Assembly (NCBI RefSeq): GCF_000719865.1
Contig: NZ_JOID01000040.1
Location: 1 to 40,823 of the forward strand
Reading direction: 5' to 3'
Origin: Streptomyces albus subsp. albus
GTDB lineage: Bacteria; Actinomycetota; Actinomycetes; Streptomycetales; Streptomycetaceae
Length of the DNA: 40,823 nt
In this document: one piece after another, positions 22,782-31,717 of the stretch
Numbering within the stretch: the first letter of the stretch is position 1
Layout: each line of letters begins with the position of its first letter
Notes under the pieces: generated by a model
The model's input: only the letters and a program-made list of their open reading frames with translations
What the model was told of the DNA's origin: nothing
Databases searched by the model: none
Position numbers and translations under genes: made by a program

Positions 22782-23998
22782 ACGACCCCTCCGATCCCGG
22801 CCCACCGCCCCCGCCGCCCGCACCGCCCACGCCCGGCGCGGCCACCGGTCACGCCCTCGGCAACGGCATACCTCCCGGCGCGGGCCCGCCGCCCACCGAC
22901 CACAAGGTGCTCAAGTCCCTGCTGGGCGCCTGGGCCCTCGCCGCCTGCTCCGCCCAGGAGACCGCCGCCGTCGAGGCCCACCTCACCGACTGCGCGCCCT
23001 GCGCCGACGAGGCCCTGCGGTTGCGCGACGCCGTCGCCCTGCTGCATCCCGAGGACAACCTCGATCTCGATCCGCAGCTGCGCTCCCGGGTGCTGGCCGG
23101 CTGCCTCGGGCGCCGCCCGGCCCGTATCCCCGTCCCGGAGTGGGCGGCTCCGTACGACGCCGAGACCGCCCGGCTCGACGCCCTGCTGCGCGACATGGGC
23201 GAGTCGGAGTGGCGCGCTCCGGTGCTGCTCAAGTGGTTCGACGGGCGGCGGGAACGGAGCCGCGCCGCCACCGTCGCCGGGGCGCTCGGCCAACTGGCGG
23301 CGGTCGACGGCCTCGTGGCCGCCGCCCTGGGGCTCGGCGACCCCTGGGAGGACGCCCCGCAGCCGGACGGCCGCGTCTCGCCGGCGGACCGGTCGGAGGC
23401 CTACTGGAAGCAGCGGCCGGCCGCCCCCGCGCCGGCCGTGGTCCGGAACTCCTGGCGGGAGCAGACACACACCCTGGTCCGCGCCGTGTCCCTGCGCGAC
23501 ACCCATGGACTGACCGTGCCCTACGGCGCGTTGACGATGCCGCTGAGCGACGCGTTCCTGGAACGCGCCTTCGCCTGCTGGGTGCGCGCCGGTGACATCG
23601 CGGAGGCCGTGGACTACCCGTACCGGCCACCGCTGTCGCCGCATCTGCACCGCATGATCGACCTGACCGTGCGGCTGCTGCCGGACGCCCTCGCGCAGCG
23701 CCGCCGGAACGGCCTCGCCGGGCCGCCGCGCGGGCTGGTCACGGCGGGTTCGCCCGGCCGGACCCTGCATCTGGAGGTGGAGGGCAGCGGTGGCGGCCAC
23801 TGGTACATCGCCCTGGACTCACCGGCCGCGGCACCCGCACCGGAGAAGGCCGTGGCTCATGTCGCCCTGGACGGCACCGAGTTCTGCCGGCTCGCCGCGG
23901 GTCACATACCGCCGGAGGAGGCGGCGGCCGGCCAGGAGGGGGACCGGGAGGCGATCCACGACGTCCTGGCGGCGGCGGCCTCACTGTCGCGGCTGTGA
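22778..23998 (+). CDS. Zinc-finger anti-sigma-like protein with long C-terminal domain
   Basis: 406 residues from GTG 22778, overlapping the sigma gene by 4 bp. After a Pro/Gly-rich start, residues 42-85 show a zinc-finger anti-sigma pattern: LLGAWALAACSAQETAAVEAHLTDCAPCADE, with His and CxxC in the HLxxCxxC arrangement. Residues about 130-230 resemble the DinB-like/maleylpyruvate-isomerase helical bundle (ETARLDALLRDM, APVLLKWFDGRRERSRAATVAGALGQLAAVDGLVAAALG). The last 130 residues (about 275-406) resemble an MDMPI C-terminal domain. Zinc-finger plus MDMPI fusions after sigma genes occur in Streptomyces; binding of a mycothiol-type thiol or stress sensing is possible but unproven. No membrane helix, so it is cytosolic. 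Confidence 0.82.
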   Translation: MNDPSDPGPPPPPPAPPTPGAATGHALGNGIPPGAGPPPTDHKVLKSLLGAWALAACSAQETAAVEAHLTDCAPCADEALRLRDAVALLHPEDNLDLDPQLRSRVLAGCLGRRPARIPVPEWAAPYDAETARLDALLRDMGESEWRAPVLLKWFDGRRERSRAATVAGALGQLAAVDGLVAAALGLGDPWEDAPQPDGRVSPADRSEAYWKQRPAAPAPAVVRNSWREQTHTLVRAVSLRDTHGLTVPYGALTMPLSDAFLERAFACWVRAGDIAEAVDYPYRPPLSPHLHRMIDLTVRLLPDALAQRRRNGLAGPPRGLVTAGSPGRTLHLEVEGSGGGHWYIALDSPAAAPAPEKAVAHVALDGTEFCRLAAGHIPPEEAAAGQEGDREAIHDVLAAAASLSRL

Positions 23999-23999
23999 G

Positions 24000-24086
24000 C
24001 CGGGGCGGGGCGGGAGCCGGGGTTCGGCGCGCCGGGGCGTGAGCCGGGCCCGTCGGGGGCCGTTCCGGTTCCCGCCCCGCCCCGGC
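24000..24086. terminator. Long inverted repeat between convergent genes
   Basis: A 16-bp sequence starting CCGGGGCGGGG (24000-24015) is exactly complementary to 24071-24086, with a 55-nt interval. It begins 2 nt after the stop codon of the anti-sigma-like gene and may end both convergent transcripts. Further on are the palindrome TGCGGTACCGCA (24148-24159) and a 13-bp direct repeat near 24178-24203. Confidence 0.5.
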
Positions 24087-24234
24087 CCGTAACGCCCCCG
24101 GCGCGGGGGCGCGGAGCGCCGGAGCCCCGGTCTCCCGGCACCCCGGGTGCGGTACCGCAGGGGCGGTGTTCAGGCTGTGCCGCAGTGCGGTGCCGCAGTG
24201 CGGTGCCGCGGCCGCGGGGCCCCGGGGCGGTGCC

Positions 24235-25176
24235 TCAGGTGAAGACGACGGTCCGGTGGCCGTTGAGCAGCACCCGGTGCTCGCTGTGCCACTTCACCGC
24301 GCGCGCCAGGGCCTGGCACTCCACGTCACGGCCGACGGCGACGAGCTGCTCGGGGCTGACCTCGTGCCCCACCCGCTCGACCTCCTGCTCGATGATCGGG
24401 CCCTCGTCGAGATCGGCCGTCACATAGTGCGCGGTGGCGCCGATCAGCTTCACGCCCCGGGCGTGCGCCTGGTGGTAGGGCTTGGCGCCCTTGAAGCTCG
24501 GCAGGAAGGAGTGGTGGATGTTGATGATCCGGCCGGAGAGCTGCTTGCACAGATCGTCGGAGAGCACCTGCATGTAGCGCGCCAGCACGACCAGCTCGAC
24601 GCGCTCCGTGCGCACCAGTTCCAGCAGCCGCGCCTCGGCCTCCGGCTTGTTCTCCCTGGTCACCGGGATGTGGTGGAACGGGATGTCGTAGGACTCGACG
24701 AGCTCGCGGAAGTCCGTGTGGTTGGACACCACGGCCGCGATCTCGACCGGCAGCGCCCCGATCCGAGTGCGGAAGAGCAGGTCGTTCAGGCAGTGCCCGA
24801 ACTTGCTGACCATGAGCACGACGCGCATCTTCTGGTCGGCCCGGTGCAGCTGCCAGTCCATGCGGAACGAGTCGCCAATGGCGGCGAAGCTGGCGCGCAG
24901 CTTCTCCAGCGTCACGGGCTCCTGGGCCGGGCCGTCCTCGCCCGGGGGGCGGCCGCCGTACCGGCCCTGGCCGGCGATACCGCCGCTGAAGTGCACCCGC
25001 ATGAAGAACAGTCCGGTGTCGTGGTCGCCGAACTGCTGGCTGTCCTCGATGTTGCAGCCGGTCATGAAGAGGTAGCTCGACACGGCATGGACGATGCCCT
25101 GCTGATCGGGACACGACAGGGTGAGGATGTACTGCTCGGGGGCCTGCCCGGAGGCGGCGGGCTGCGACTCGCTCAT
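24235..25176 (-). CDS. purU: Formyltetrahydrofolate deformylase
   Basis: 313 residues. It hydrolyses 10-formyl-THF to formate and THF, supplying formate for purine synthesis and balancing one-carbon pools. An N-terminal ACT domain (about 14-100, YILTLSCPDQQGIVHAVSSYL) precedes the formyltransferase fold. Catalytic motifs are visible: VVSNHTDFRELV, INIHHSFLPSFKGAKPYHQA and the ATAHYVTADLDEGPIIEQ segment with the conserved His and Asp. A short Gly/Arg insert (GRYGGRPPGEDGPAQ) lies between the domains. Length is slightly above the usual 285-295 for that reason. ATG 25176 has GGGAG upstream; the extension to 25272 lacks support. It stands alone between two intergenic gaps. Confidence 0.95.
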   Translation of the reverse strand: MSESQPAASGQAPEQYILTLSCPDQQGIVHAVSSYLFMTGCNIEDSQQFGDHDTGLFFMRVHFSGGIAGQGRYGGRPPGEDGPAQEPVTLEKLRASFAAIGDSFRMDWQLHRADQKMRVVLMVSKFGHCLNDLLFRTRIGALPVEIAAVVSNHTDFRELVESYDIPFHHIPVTRENKPEAEARLLELVRTERVELVVLARYMQVLSDDLCKQLSGRIINIHHSFLPSFKGAKPYHQAHARGVKLIGATAHYVTADLDEGPIIEQEVERVGHEVSPEQLVAVGRDVECQALARAVKWHSEHRVLLNGHRTVVFT

Positions 25177-25332
25177 GACCCCATAGGCTCCCACATCCGC
25201 CCGGTCACCACGGGCCCGGTCCACATCACGGTCGGTCACCGCACGCGCCGGTGCACACCGCCCGGCCGTCACCCGGCCGCCACCGGCCCGCCCGTACGCC
25301 CCGGCCCGCGCCCCGCCTGCCCCGGGCCCGCC

Positions 25333-25779
25333 TCAGACGGCCCGGCTCAGGAGGGCGAGCGCGTCCAGGGAGCGGGGCGGGGCGTCCGGGTCCTCGCCGT
25401 CGTTCTGCGCGAGCCGTACGTGCGCGTCCCGGGCGGCCCGTACGGCCTCCGGCCAGCCATGGTGTTCGAGGTAGACCGCGACGGGGGCGTCCGGGCCGAC
25501 CTGGTGCATGATGCGCAGCACCCGCAGCACGGCGACGTCGACGAGCGCGGCCTCCTGGGAGTCGCGGAAGATCGTCCCGACGTACTTCTCCGCCGACCAG
25601 TTGTCGAGCCAGGTGTCCTCGACCAGCCGGTAGACGGCGTCGGTGACGTCCCCGTATCCCTCCCGGCCGGGCAGCCAGCACTCCTGCTGGAAGACGGGGT
25701 CCGAGAGCATGTGGAGCGCGGAACGCACATGGGCGCGCCAGCGCCACCAGGGCATGTCATTGAGCGGCATACCGCCCAT
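25333..25779 (-). CDS. SCO4402-family conserved hypothetical protein
   Basis: 148 residues, starting MGGMPLNDMPWWRWR. It matches, by memory, a conserved Streptomyces family named after SCO4402: WWRWRAHVRSALHMLSDPVFQQECWL, GYGDVTDAVYRLVEDTWLDNWSAEKYVGTIF, LEHHGWPEAVRAARDAHVRLAQNDGEDPD. No catalytic motif or membrane segment is evident; function unknown. Two ATG codons, 25779 and 25770, are possible starts; neither has a clear ribosome site, and TCAGTAT just before the first could be a -10 of a leaderless message. The synteny with purU supports the assignment. Confidence 0.85.
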   Translation of the reverse strand: MGGMPLNDMPWWRWRAHVRSALHMLSDPVFQQECWLPGREGYGDVTDAVYRLVEDTWLDNWSAEKYVGTIFRDSQEAALVDVAVLRVLRIMHQVGPDAPVAVYLEHHGWPEAVRAARDAHVRLAQNDGEDPDAPPRSLDALALLSRAV

Positions 25780-25951
25780 ACTGAGTGAGCGGTGGCCGCG
25801 ACGGGAAGACCTCTCCGAACCCTGCACAGGACGGAATGGTACGTTCCGTTCGACGGCGGGCCGTCCGCACCCCCGCTGTTCACCCTCCTGTCACCATCCG
25901 TTGACCTTTCATCACGGTGACGTTACCGCCGAAGCGGAATCGTCGCTGTCC

Positions 25952-27274
25952 ATGACTGGACGGCTACGCCCCACCCCCCCACTTCCGCGCAGGGCGGTGA
26001 CCGTCGCGGCGGCGACGGCCGTCTGCGCCTCGCTCCTCACCGGCTGCGGCACCCTCACCGGCGCCTCGGGCGCCACCAAGGACCCGGTGACCGTGATGAC
26101 CTGGGCCCCCGAGGGCACCTCGGCGACGAACATGCCCGGCATGCCGGCCATGGCCAAGGCCTATGCGCGCTGGGTCAACGAGAACGGCGGCATCAACGGC
26201 CGCGAGCTCAAAGTCATCACCTGCAACGAGCGCAACGACACCGTCAGCGCCGGACGCTGCGCACGCCGCGCCGTGGCCGAGGAGGTCGCCGCGGTCGTCG
26301 GCTCCTACAGCCAGCACGGACGCGCCTTCATGTCGCCCCTCGAATCCGAGGGCATCCCCTACATCGGCGGATACGGGGTCACCGACGAGGAGTTCACCAG
26401 CCCGCTCTCCTACCCCGTCAACGGCGGCCACGCCACCCTGATCGCCGGCAGCGGCCGGCAGCTCGCGGCGGAGTGCGAGCGCGTGACCCTGGTGCGCCCC
26501 GACACCATCAACGGCGACCAGATGCCCTCCCTGATCAGCGCCGGCCTGGCCGAGGGCGACCGCGACCGGGCCAGCGACGTACGCGCCCCCGAGGACGCCT
26601 CCCAGTACACCGCGCAGAGCGAGCTGGCCCTGGACCTCCTGGAGGTCGACAACCGCGGCACGGAGGGCGCGTGCGTCACCGCCGCCCTCGGCGACCGCAC
26701 CGACACCTTCTTCGACTCCTTCCGGCGGCTGCGGGAGGACAGCGAGCAGATCCGGCTCGCCTCCGTCCTCGGCAGCGTCCAGCAGTCGCTCGTGGACCGC
26801 ACCGGCGGCCCCGACAGCCCCTTCGAGGGCGCCTCCATCACCAGCTGGTACCCGGCGGCGGACGACCCCGCCTGGGACAGGATGCGCGCGGTCGTCCGCG
26901 AACACGCCTTCAGCGACAACCGCGTCGACGTCTCCGACCCCGGCGTCCAGACCACCTGGATCGCCTACACCGTGCTGCACCGGCTGATCGAGTCGATCGG
27001 CGACGGTGCCGTCACGGGCCGGTCGCTGCGCCAGGCCCTCGACAGCGGCATCGGCGCCGACGGCATCGGCACCGGCGGGCTGACACCCGAGCTGAGCTGG
27101 AGCTACAAGGACATGCTGGGGGCCGGCGACTATCCGCGGATAGCCAACACGATGGTGTCCTTCCAGGAGGTGCGGAACGGCCGGCTGGTGGCGACACACG
27201 ACGGCTTCGTCAACGTGGGCCAGACCCTGGAGCGCCGCTACACCTACGCGCAGAGCCAGGCCGCCGCGGAGTGA
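25952..27274 (+). CDS. Periplasmic-binding lipoprotein (branched-chain amino acid type)
   Basis: 440 residues. Lipoprotein signal with a basic start and the lipobox LLTGC (Cys32). The mature part is a type I periplasmic-binding fold: AKAYARWVNENGGINGRELKVITCNERND, then AAVVGSYSQHG, GIPYIGGYGVTDEEF and DPGVQTTWIAYTVLHRLIE. These are typical of LivK-like or solute-sensing proteins. No transporter permease or ATPase genes follow, so it may be an orphan receptor. ATG 25952 is used although its ribosome site is poor. A possible -35 (TTGACC, 25901-25906) lies in the 172-bp divergent region shared with the SCO4402-family gene. Confidence 0.88.
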   Translation: MTGRLRPTPPLPRRAVTVAAATAVCASLLTGCGTLTGASGATKDPVTVMTWAPEGTSATNMPGMPAMAKAYARWVNENGGINGRELKVITCNERNDTVSAGRCARRAVAEEVAAVVGSYSQHGRAFMSPLESEGIPYIGGYGVTDEEFTSPLSYPVNGGHATLIAGSGRQLAAECERVTLVRPDTINGDQMPSLISAGLAEGDRDRASDVRAPEDASQYTAQSELALDLLEVDNRGTEGACVTAALGDRTDTFFDSFRRLREDSEQIRLASVLGSVQQSLVDRTGGPDSPFEGASITSWYPAADDPAWDRMRAVVREHAFSDNRVDVSDPGVQTTWIAYTVLHRLIESIGDGAVTGRSLRQALDSGIGADGIGTGGLTPELSWSYKDMLGAGDYPRIANTMVSFQEVRNGRLVATHDGFVNVGQTLERRYTYAQSQAAAE

Positions 27275-27597
27275 CGCGGGCGGACGCGGACGGCGGGGAC
27301 TGACGCGGGCGGCGCGGCGGGACGGGCAGCGCGGCGATCAGCGGCGGACGCGGCCGATCCGGCGCGGGACCACCGGAGGTCTCGTTCCGCACGGCCGGCC
27401 GGCCTCGTGCGACTCCACCTCGTGCGACCCGGGGCCCCGTACCGTTCCGCCCCCGCGCCGTTCCGCCCGGCGCCGTTCCGCCCCGCGCCGCTCCGCCCCG
27501 CGCGGCCAGGCCGGCGGCCCGGAGCCGGGCACTCCGGACCCCGAGGGGGCGGGGCCGGGGCAGCCCCCAGCCCGGGCCGGCCGGGGCCGCGGGCCGG
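27275..27597. other. Convergent intergenic region
   Basis: 323 bp, no gene. About four copies of a degenerate 15/16-bp unit around CGCCGTTCCGCCCC lie at about 27440-27505. No classical terminator stands out. Confidence 0.5.
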
Positions 27598-29229
27598 TCA
27601 GAGCTGCAGGTACTGGCGCTCGGTGAGCCCGTGCTCCTTGGCGATCGGGTTCCAGAGCGCGGCGGCCTTCTTCTTGGCCTCGGTGGCCCGGCCGCTGGCC
27701 GTGTTCCCCTTGGCCGTCTGGCCGGTCACCTTCGCCTTGCCCCCCTTGCAGCCGCCCTTTCCGGAGGCGACCTGGTCGGCCCAGGCCGCGTAGTGGTTGT
27801 CGGCGGCGGCCGACGCCTTCCAGGCGCTGGTGAGCGAGGCGGTGAGCGACGCGTGCTCGGGCAGCCGGTCGACGGAGATCTCGCCGAGCCGGGTGACCAG
27901 TTCGTTGCGCTGCTTCGCCGCGTCCCGCAGATCCGAGGCGGCCTTCGGCAGGTTCTTGCAGGCGCCGATGTTCTGCACGGCCTTGATCACCGCGTCCCGG
28001 CTGTTGTTGCTGTCCGCGAGCAGCGCGTCCAGCGCCTCGGCCTGCTCCTTGACCGGGTCCGCCTCCGGTGACGGCTCCGTCCCGGCCGACTGGCTCGCGG
28101 CGACCGGCCTCTTGTCGTCCTCTCCGGACTGGTCCTCGTCCCCGCCGCTGAGCGCCGCCCCCGCCGCCAGCCCGGCCACGACACAGCCGCCGATGACGAT
28201 CCCGGCGAGCGCGACCGGCGAGAGCGGCCGCTTGCGCTCGGCGTTGCGGCGCGCGGCGCGGCCCTGCGGCGGCTGCTGGAACTGCTGCTGCCCGTAACCC
28301 TGCTGGGACGGCGGCGGAGGCGGGGACTGCTGGTCGAAACGGGGCATCTGCTGGGTGGCGTCCGGCGCCTCGGCGGCACGGGAGTCCCGGAACAGCCCGT
28401 CGAACTCCGCGGGCGGCTGCCGGTCGCCGGGCGCGCCGGGCCTGATGCCGAACGGCGCCTGCCCGGGCACCGGTGGCGGCGCCGCGGCGGCGGGCGGCGG
28501 GCCGGAAGGCCGGCCGGGGGCCGGGCCGTCGCCCGGTACGGGGGCGAGGTACTGGGTGGCCTGCTCGTCCGGGCCGTTCTCCGGGGGCAGCGGCGCGGGG
28601 CCGCCGGCGGGACGGCGGCCGAGGAAGGTCGTGGACTCGGCAGGTCTCTCGGGCGGCAGCGGTCCCCCGGCCACCGGCGATATGAGCTGGGTCGCCTCGG
28701 CGTCGGACGGCGGCGCCGGAGGTGCCGGGGATGCCGAAGGTGCCGGGGCCTGCGGGGGGAGCACCTGCGTCTCCTCCGCCGGCAGCGGCATCGGTCCCGG
28801 CGCGGGCGGCAGGGGATCACGGTGCCGCTGCGGGTCGTAGTGCTGCTGCGGCGGCTGCGGCTGCTGCTGCTGCGGGTCGTACGGCGGGCGCTGCGGCTCG
28901 TACTGCGGGCGCTGCGCCTCGTGCCGGGGCGGCTGCTGCTCGTACCGGGGCGGCTGCTGCGGCTGCTCCGGCTGCCGCTGCTCGTACTGCTGCTGCTCGT
29001 GCCGCTGCTGTTCGTACTGCTGCTGCCCGTGCTGCTGCTCGTGCCGCTGCTGCCCGTCCGAGGGCTGCTGCCGGTCCTGCTGCTCCGGACCCCAGGGCTG
29101 TCCCCACGGCTGTCCGGCGGCGGGTGCCGTGTGCCGCTCGGGCACGAGCGGCTCGCCGCCACCCGACGGCAGCACGATGCCCTCGTACGCGTGACGTTGC
29201 GGCTCGTTGCCCTGTCCGCTCTGCGACAC
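27598..29229 (-). CDS. Gln/Pro-rich single-pass membrane protein with repeated Thr-Gln motifs
   Basis: 543 residues from GTG 29229 (ribosome site AAGGAG). The N-terminal half (1-335) is cytosolic and disordered: a Gln-rich block (about 45-130) and then Pro/Gly/Ala sequence with spaced motifs AEETQVL, AEATQLI, DEQATQYL and DATQQM. Motifs of this kind are frequent phosphothreonine sites read by FHA domains in actinobacteria. A basic stretch (AARRNAERKRPL) precedes one membrane helix (VALAGIVIGGCVVAGLAAGAAL, about 343-364). The outer domain (about 390-543) is helical with two cysteines (GACKNLP and GGCKGG). Likely a kinase-regulated envelope scaffold; this is inference from architecture. No operon partner. 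Confidence 0.8.
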   Translation of the reverse strand: MSQSGQGNEPQRHAYEGIVLPSGGGEPLVPERHTAPAAGQPWGQPWGPEQQDRQQPSDGQQRHEQQHGQQQYEQQRHEQQQYEQRQPEQPQQPPRYEQQPPRHEAQRPQYEPQRPPYDPQQQQPQPPQQHYDPQRHRDPLPPAPGPMPLPAEETQVLPPQAPAPSASPAPPAPPSDAEATQLISPVAGGPLPPERPAESTTFLGRRPAGGPAPLPPENGPDEQATQYLAPVPGDGPAPGRPSGPPPAAAAPPPVPGQAPFGIRPGAPGDRQPPAEFDGLFRDSRAAEAPDATQQMPRFDQQSPPPPPSQQGYGQQQFQQPPQGRAARRNAERKRPLSPVALAGIVIGGCVVAGLAAGAALSGGDEDQSGEDDKRPVAASQSAGTEPSPEADPVKEQAEALDALLADSNNSRDAVIKAVQNIGACKNLPKAASDLRDAAKQRNELVTRLGEISVDRLPEHASLTASLTSAWKASAAADNHYAAWADQVASGKGGCKGGKAKVTGQTAKGNTASGRATEAKKKAAALWNPIAKEHGLTERQYLQL

Positions 29230-29519
29230 CAGGACTCCTTGGCTGTGCGGGGACCACTACGGAAGCTCCGTTCACGCTACCGGTTCCCCTCGCGCCTCTG
29301 CCACGCGCCCGGTCACAGCCACGGCACGGCTCCGAACGGACGGTTCCGGGCCAATGACGCGCGGATGTACGGCCGTTGTCCCGGCGTCGTTCCGCCGCCG
29401 GCCCGTCCCGCCGCTGTCCCGCCCGGACGGAACCGGACCGGAGCGGCACTGCCCGGCCCTCCCGATCCGGCCGCCCCTCCCGATCCGGCCGCCCCTCCCG
29501 GTCCGGCCGCCCGGCCCGC

Positions 29520-30899
29520 CTACGCCGCCACCGGCTCCGCCGCCCGCTCGCCGAACTCCCGTACCGCCGGTTCGGCCGCGAAGGGCTTCAGCCGCTGCTG
29601 GAAGTCCTCCAGGTATTCCGCGCCCCGGTTCGAACGGAGGCCGCCGAGAAGCTCCAGCGCCCGCGTCCCCGTGTCGCATGCCTGCTCGACCTCACGCTGC
29701 TGCGTCTGGGCCGCCGCCAGCAGCAGCAGTCCGATCGCCCGGCGCCGCACGCGTCCCTCCGGGTGACCGGCGAGGGCCTCCTCGGCCCGGCGGCGGGCCG
29801 GCCCGGCGTCGCCCAGATCGCGGTGGCAGTGCGCCAGTTCGTCGGCGAGGTATGCCTCGTCGAAGTGGCCGATCCAGGCGGGGTCGTCGCCGTTGCCGGC
29901 CCGCTCCATCGCCGACACCGCGCGCGCCGCGACGGCCGTGAAGGCCGCGCCGTCGCCCATCAGCGCGTGCCCCCGCGCCTCCGCCGCCAGGAACATCGCC
30001 TCGGCCCGCGGAGTGACGTGGCCGCGCGCCCCCTCCTGCGCCGCCCGGGCCAGCTGCGCGATCTCGCGCGGATTGCCGAGGGAGGCGGCCAGGTGGCTCA
30101 TGCCGGCGGCGAGGACGTAGCCGCCGTAGCCGCGGTCCCCGGCGGCCTGGGCGAGCCGCAGGGCCTGGATGTAGTAGCGCTGGGCCAGGCCCGGCTGGCC
30201 GGTGTCGACGGCCATGTAGCCGGCCAGTTCGGTCAGCCGGGCGACGGCCGAGAACAGTTCGCGTCCCACCGACTCCTTGTAGGAGCCGCCGAGCAGCCCC
30301 GAGACCACGCTGTTGAGGTAGTGCACGACGACCGGGCGCACATGTCCGCTGCCGTAGCGGTGGTCCAGCTCGGTCAGCGCCCCGGTCATGGCCCGTACGG
30401 CCTCGACGTCGGTCATGCCGACCCGCGCGCCACCCGCGCGGGCCACCTGCTGGTCGGTTCCGGTGATGAGCCAGTCCCGGCTGGGCTCGACCAGCGCCGA
30501 GGAGGCGACGGAGGAGCCGGACAGGAAGTCGCGGCGGCCCACGTCACTCCGCCACAGCTCACAGACCTGTTCGATCGCCCCGGGCACCGTGGGCGAGAAC
30601 TGCAGTCCGACCCCGGAGGCGAGGTTCTTGCCGTCGGCCATGCCGATCTCGTCGATCGTGACCGTGCGCCCGAGCTTGCGGCCCAGGGCCTCCGCGATGA
30701 CGGCCGGGGCGCGTCCGCGGGGCTGCTGGCCGCGGAGCCAGCGGGCCACCGACGTCTTGTCGTAGCGCAGGTCGAGACCGTGCTCCGCGCCGCAGAGGTT
30801 CACCCTGCGGGCGAGCCCGGCGTTGGAGCAGCCGGCTTCCTGTATCAGCGCTGCGAGCCTTTCGTTGGGCCTGCGTGCGACGAGCGGCCTGGCTGCCAT
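29520..30899 (-). CDS. XRE/TPR transcriptional regulator (NsdA-like)
   Basis: 459 residues from ATG 30899 (ribosome site GGGGGTAGAG). The N-terminus (1-75) carries an HTH-like segment, NERLAALIQEAGCSNAGLARRVN, then KTSVARWLRGQQPRGRAPAVIAEALGRKLGR. A conserved RRDFLSGSSVASSALVEPSRDWLI block follows. From about 215 onwards are TPR-like helical repeats (LTELAGYMAVDTGQPGLAQRYYIQALRLAQAAGD). This architecture belongs to a large Streptomyces family that includes NsdA, a negative regulator of antibiotic production and sporulation. I cannot say which paralogue this is. It is divergent from the ABC exporter genes across 818 bp. Confidence 0.85.
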   Translation of the reverse strand: MAARPLVARRPNERLAALIQEAGCSNAGLARRVNLCGAEHGLDLRYDKTSVARWLRGQQPRGRAPAVIAEALGRKLGRTVTIDEIGMADGKNLASGVGLQFSPTVPGAIEQVCELWRSDVGRRDFLSGSSVASSALVEPSRDWLITGTDQQVARAGGARVGMTDVEAVRAMTGALTELDHRYGSGHVRPVVVHYLNSVVSGLLGGSYKESVGRELFSAVARLTELAGYMAVDTGQPGLAQRYYIQALRLAQAAGDRGYGGYVLAAGMSHLAASLGNPREIAQLARAAQEGARGHVTPRAEAMFLAAEARGHALMGDGAAFTAVAARAVSAMERAGNGDDPAWIGHFDEAYLADELAHCHRDLGDAGPARRRAEEALAGHPEGRVRRRAIGLLLLAAAQTQQREVEQACDTGTRALELLGGLRSNRGAEYLEDFQQRLKPFAAEPAVREFGERAAEPVAA

Positions 30900-31717
30900 G
30901 CCTCTACCCCCTTGATGATCGCGAGCGTGGTCGGCGGGTGGTGCCGGTGGTGCCGGTCCCGTCCACGCTCCCCACGGGGACGTACCGGCTATTCCTGCCA
31001 TGTCATCTGATCAGTACCTACGGGATCGTTCAGCGGGTTGATCCTGCGCAAGACGCCGCAGTACGGACTACCCGCCCGCACGGCACCGGTCGCTCACGCG
31101 CCCCCACGGGTGCATCCGTGCGCCCCGGAGGGGGACGCGGTGCGCCGGGTCGCACCACCGCGAAGCCGTACCCGCGCCCGGCCCGGGAAAGGGTGATCGA
31201 AGGGGACGGGGTCCGCGGACGCCCCGCACGGCGCGCCGGGTTCCGGTACGGCGCGACGAGCCGCGGGCGGAAGCCGCGCCGCAGCGGGCGCGGGGCCGTG
31301 GTGAGCGGTGCCGCCGGGCCGCCACCTGTCGGCCCGCACGCCCGGCGGCGCGTCCGCCGGAGCGGGTTGCCGGAGAACCGGAGGGACCCGGGAAGCCTGC
31401 GAAGCCACGGCCATGGCTCCGGAAGCCGCTGTTCCCCGGGAGGAGGGGACGGCCGTGCGCGGGGGGCGCACCCGGAGGGAGCAGACGGGAGCACCGGCCG
31501 GCCGGCGGCTCGCTGGAGGAGACGTGGGGGGCGTGAAGGGGAAGCGTGGGCAGGGGCATGGGAGGAGGCGTGGCGGGCCGGTCGCCCGGCGGCAACGCCG
31601 ACAGGCTCCTCCTGCGGTCGGACGTGTGTTCCCCGGGCGCCCCGTAGGGTGCGTATCCGGGACGACCGGACCAGAGGCTCTCCCGGGGGAACACGGGGAC
31701 GATGAAGGGCGCGGCAC
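30900..31717. other. Divergent intergenic region, regulator / ABC exporter
   Basis: 818 bp with no convincing gene on either strand. The part 30990-31030 is A+T richer (CATCTGATCAGTACC) and probably holds the promoter of the minus-strand regulator. The remainder is G+C rich; frames give Arg/Pro-rich products only. Confidence 0.5.
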
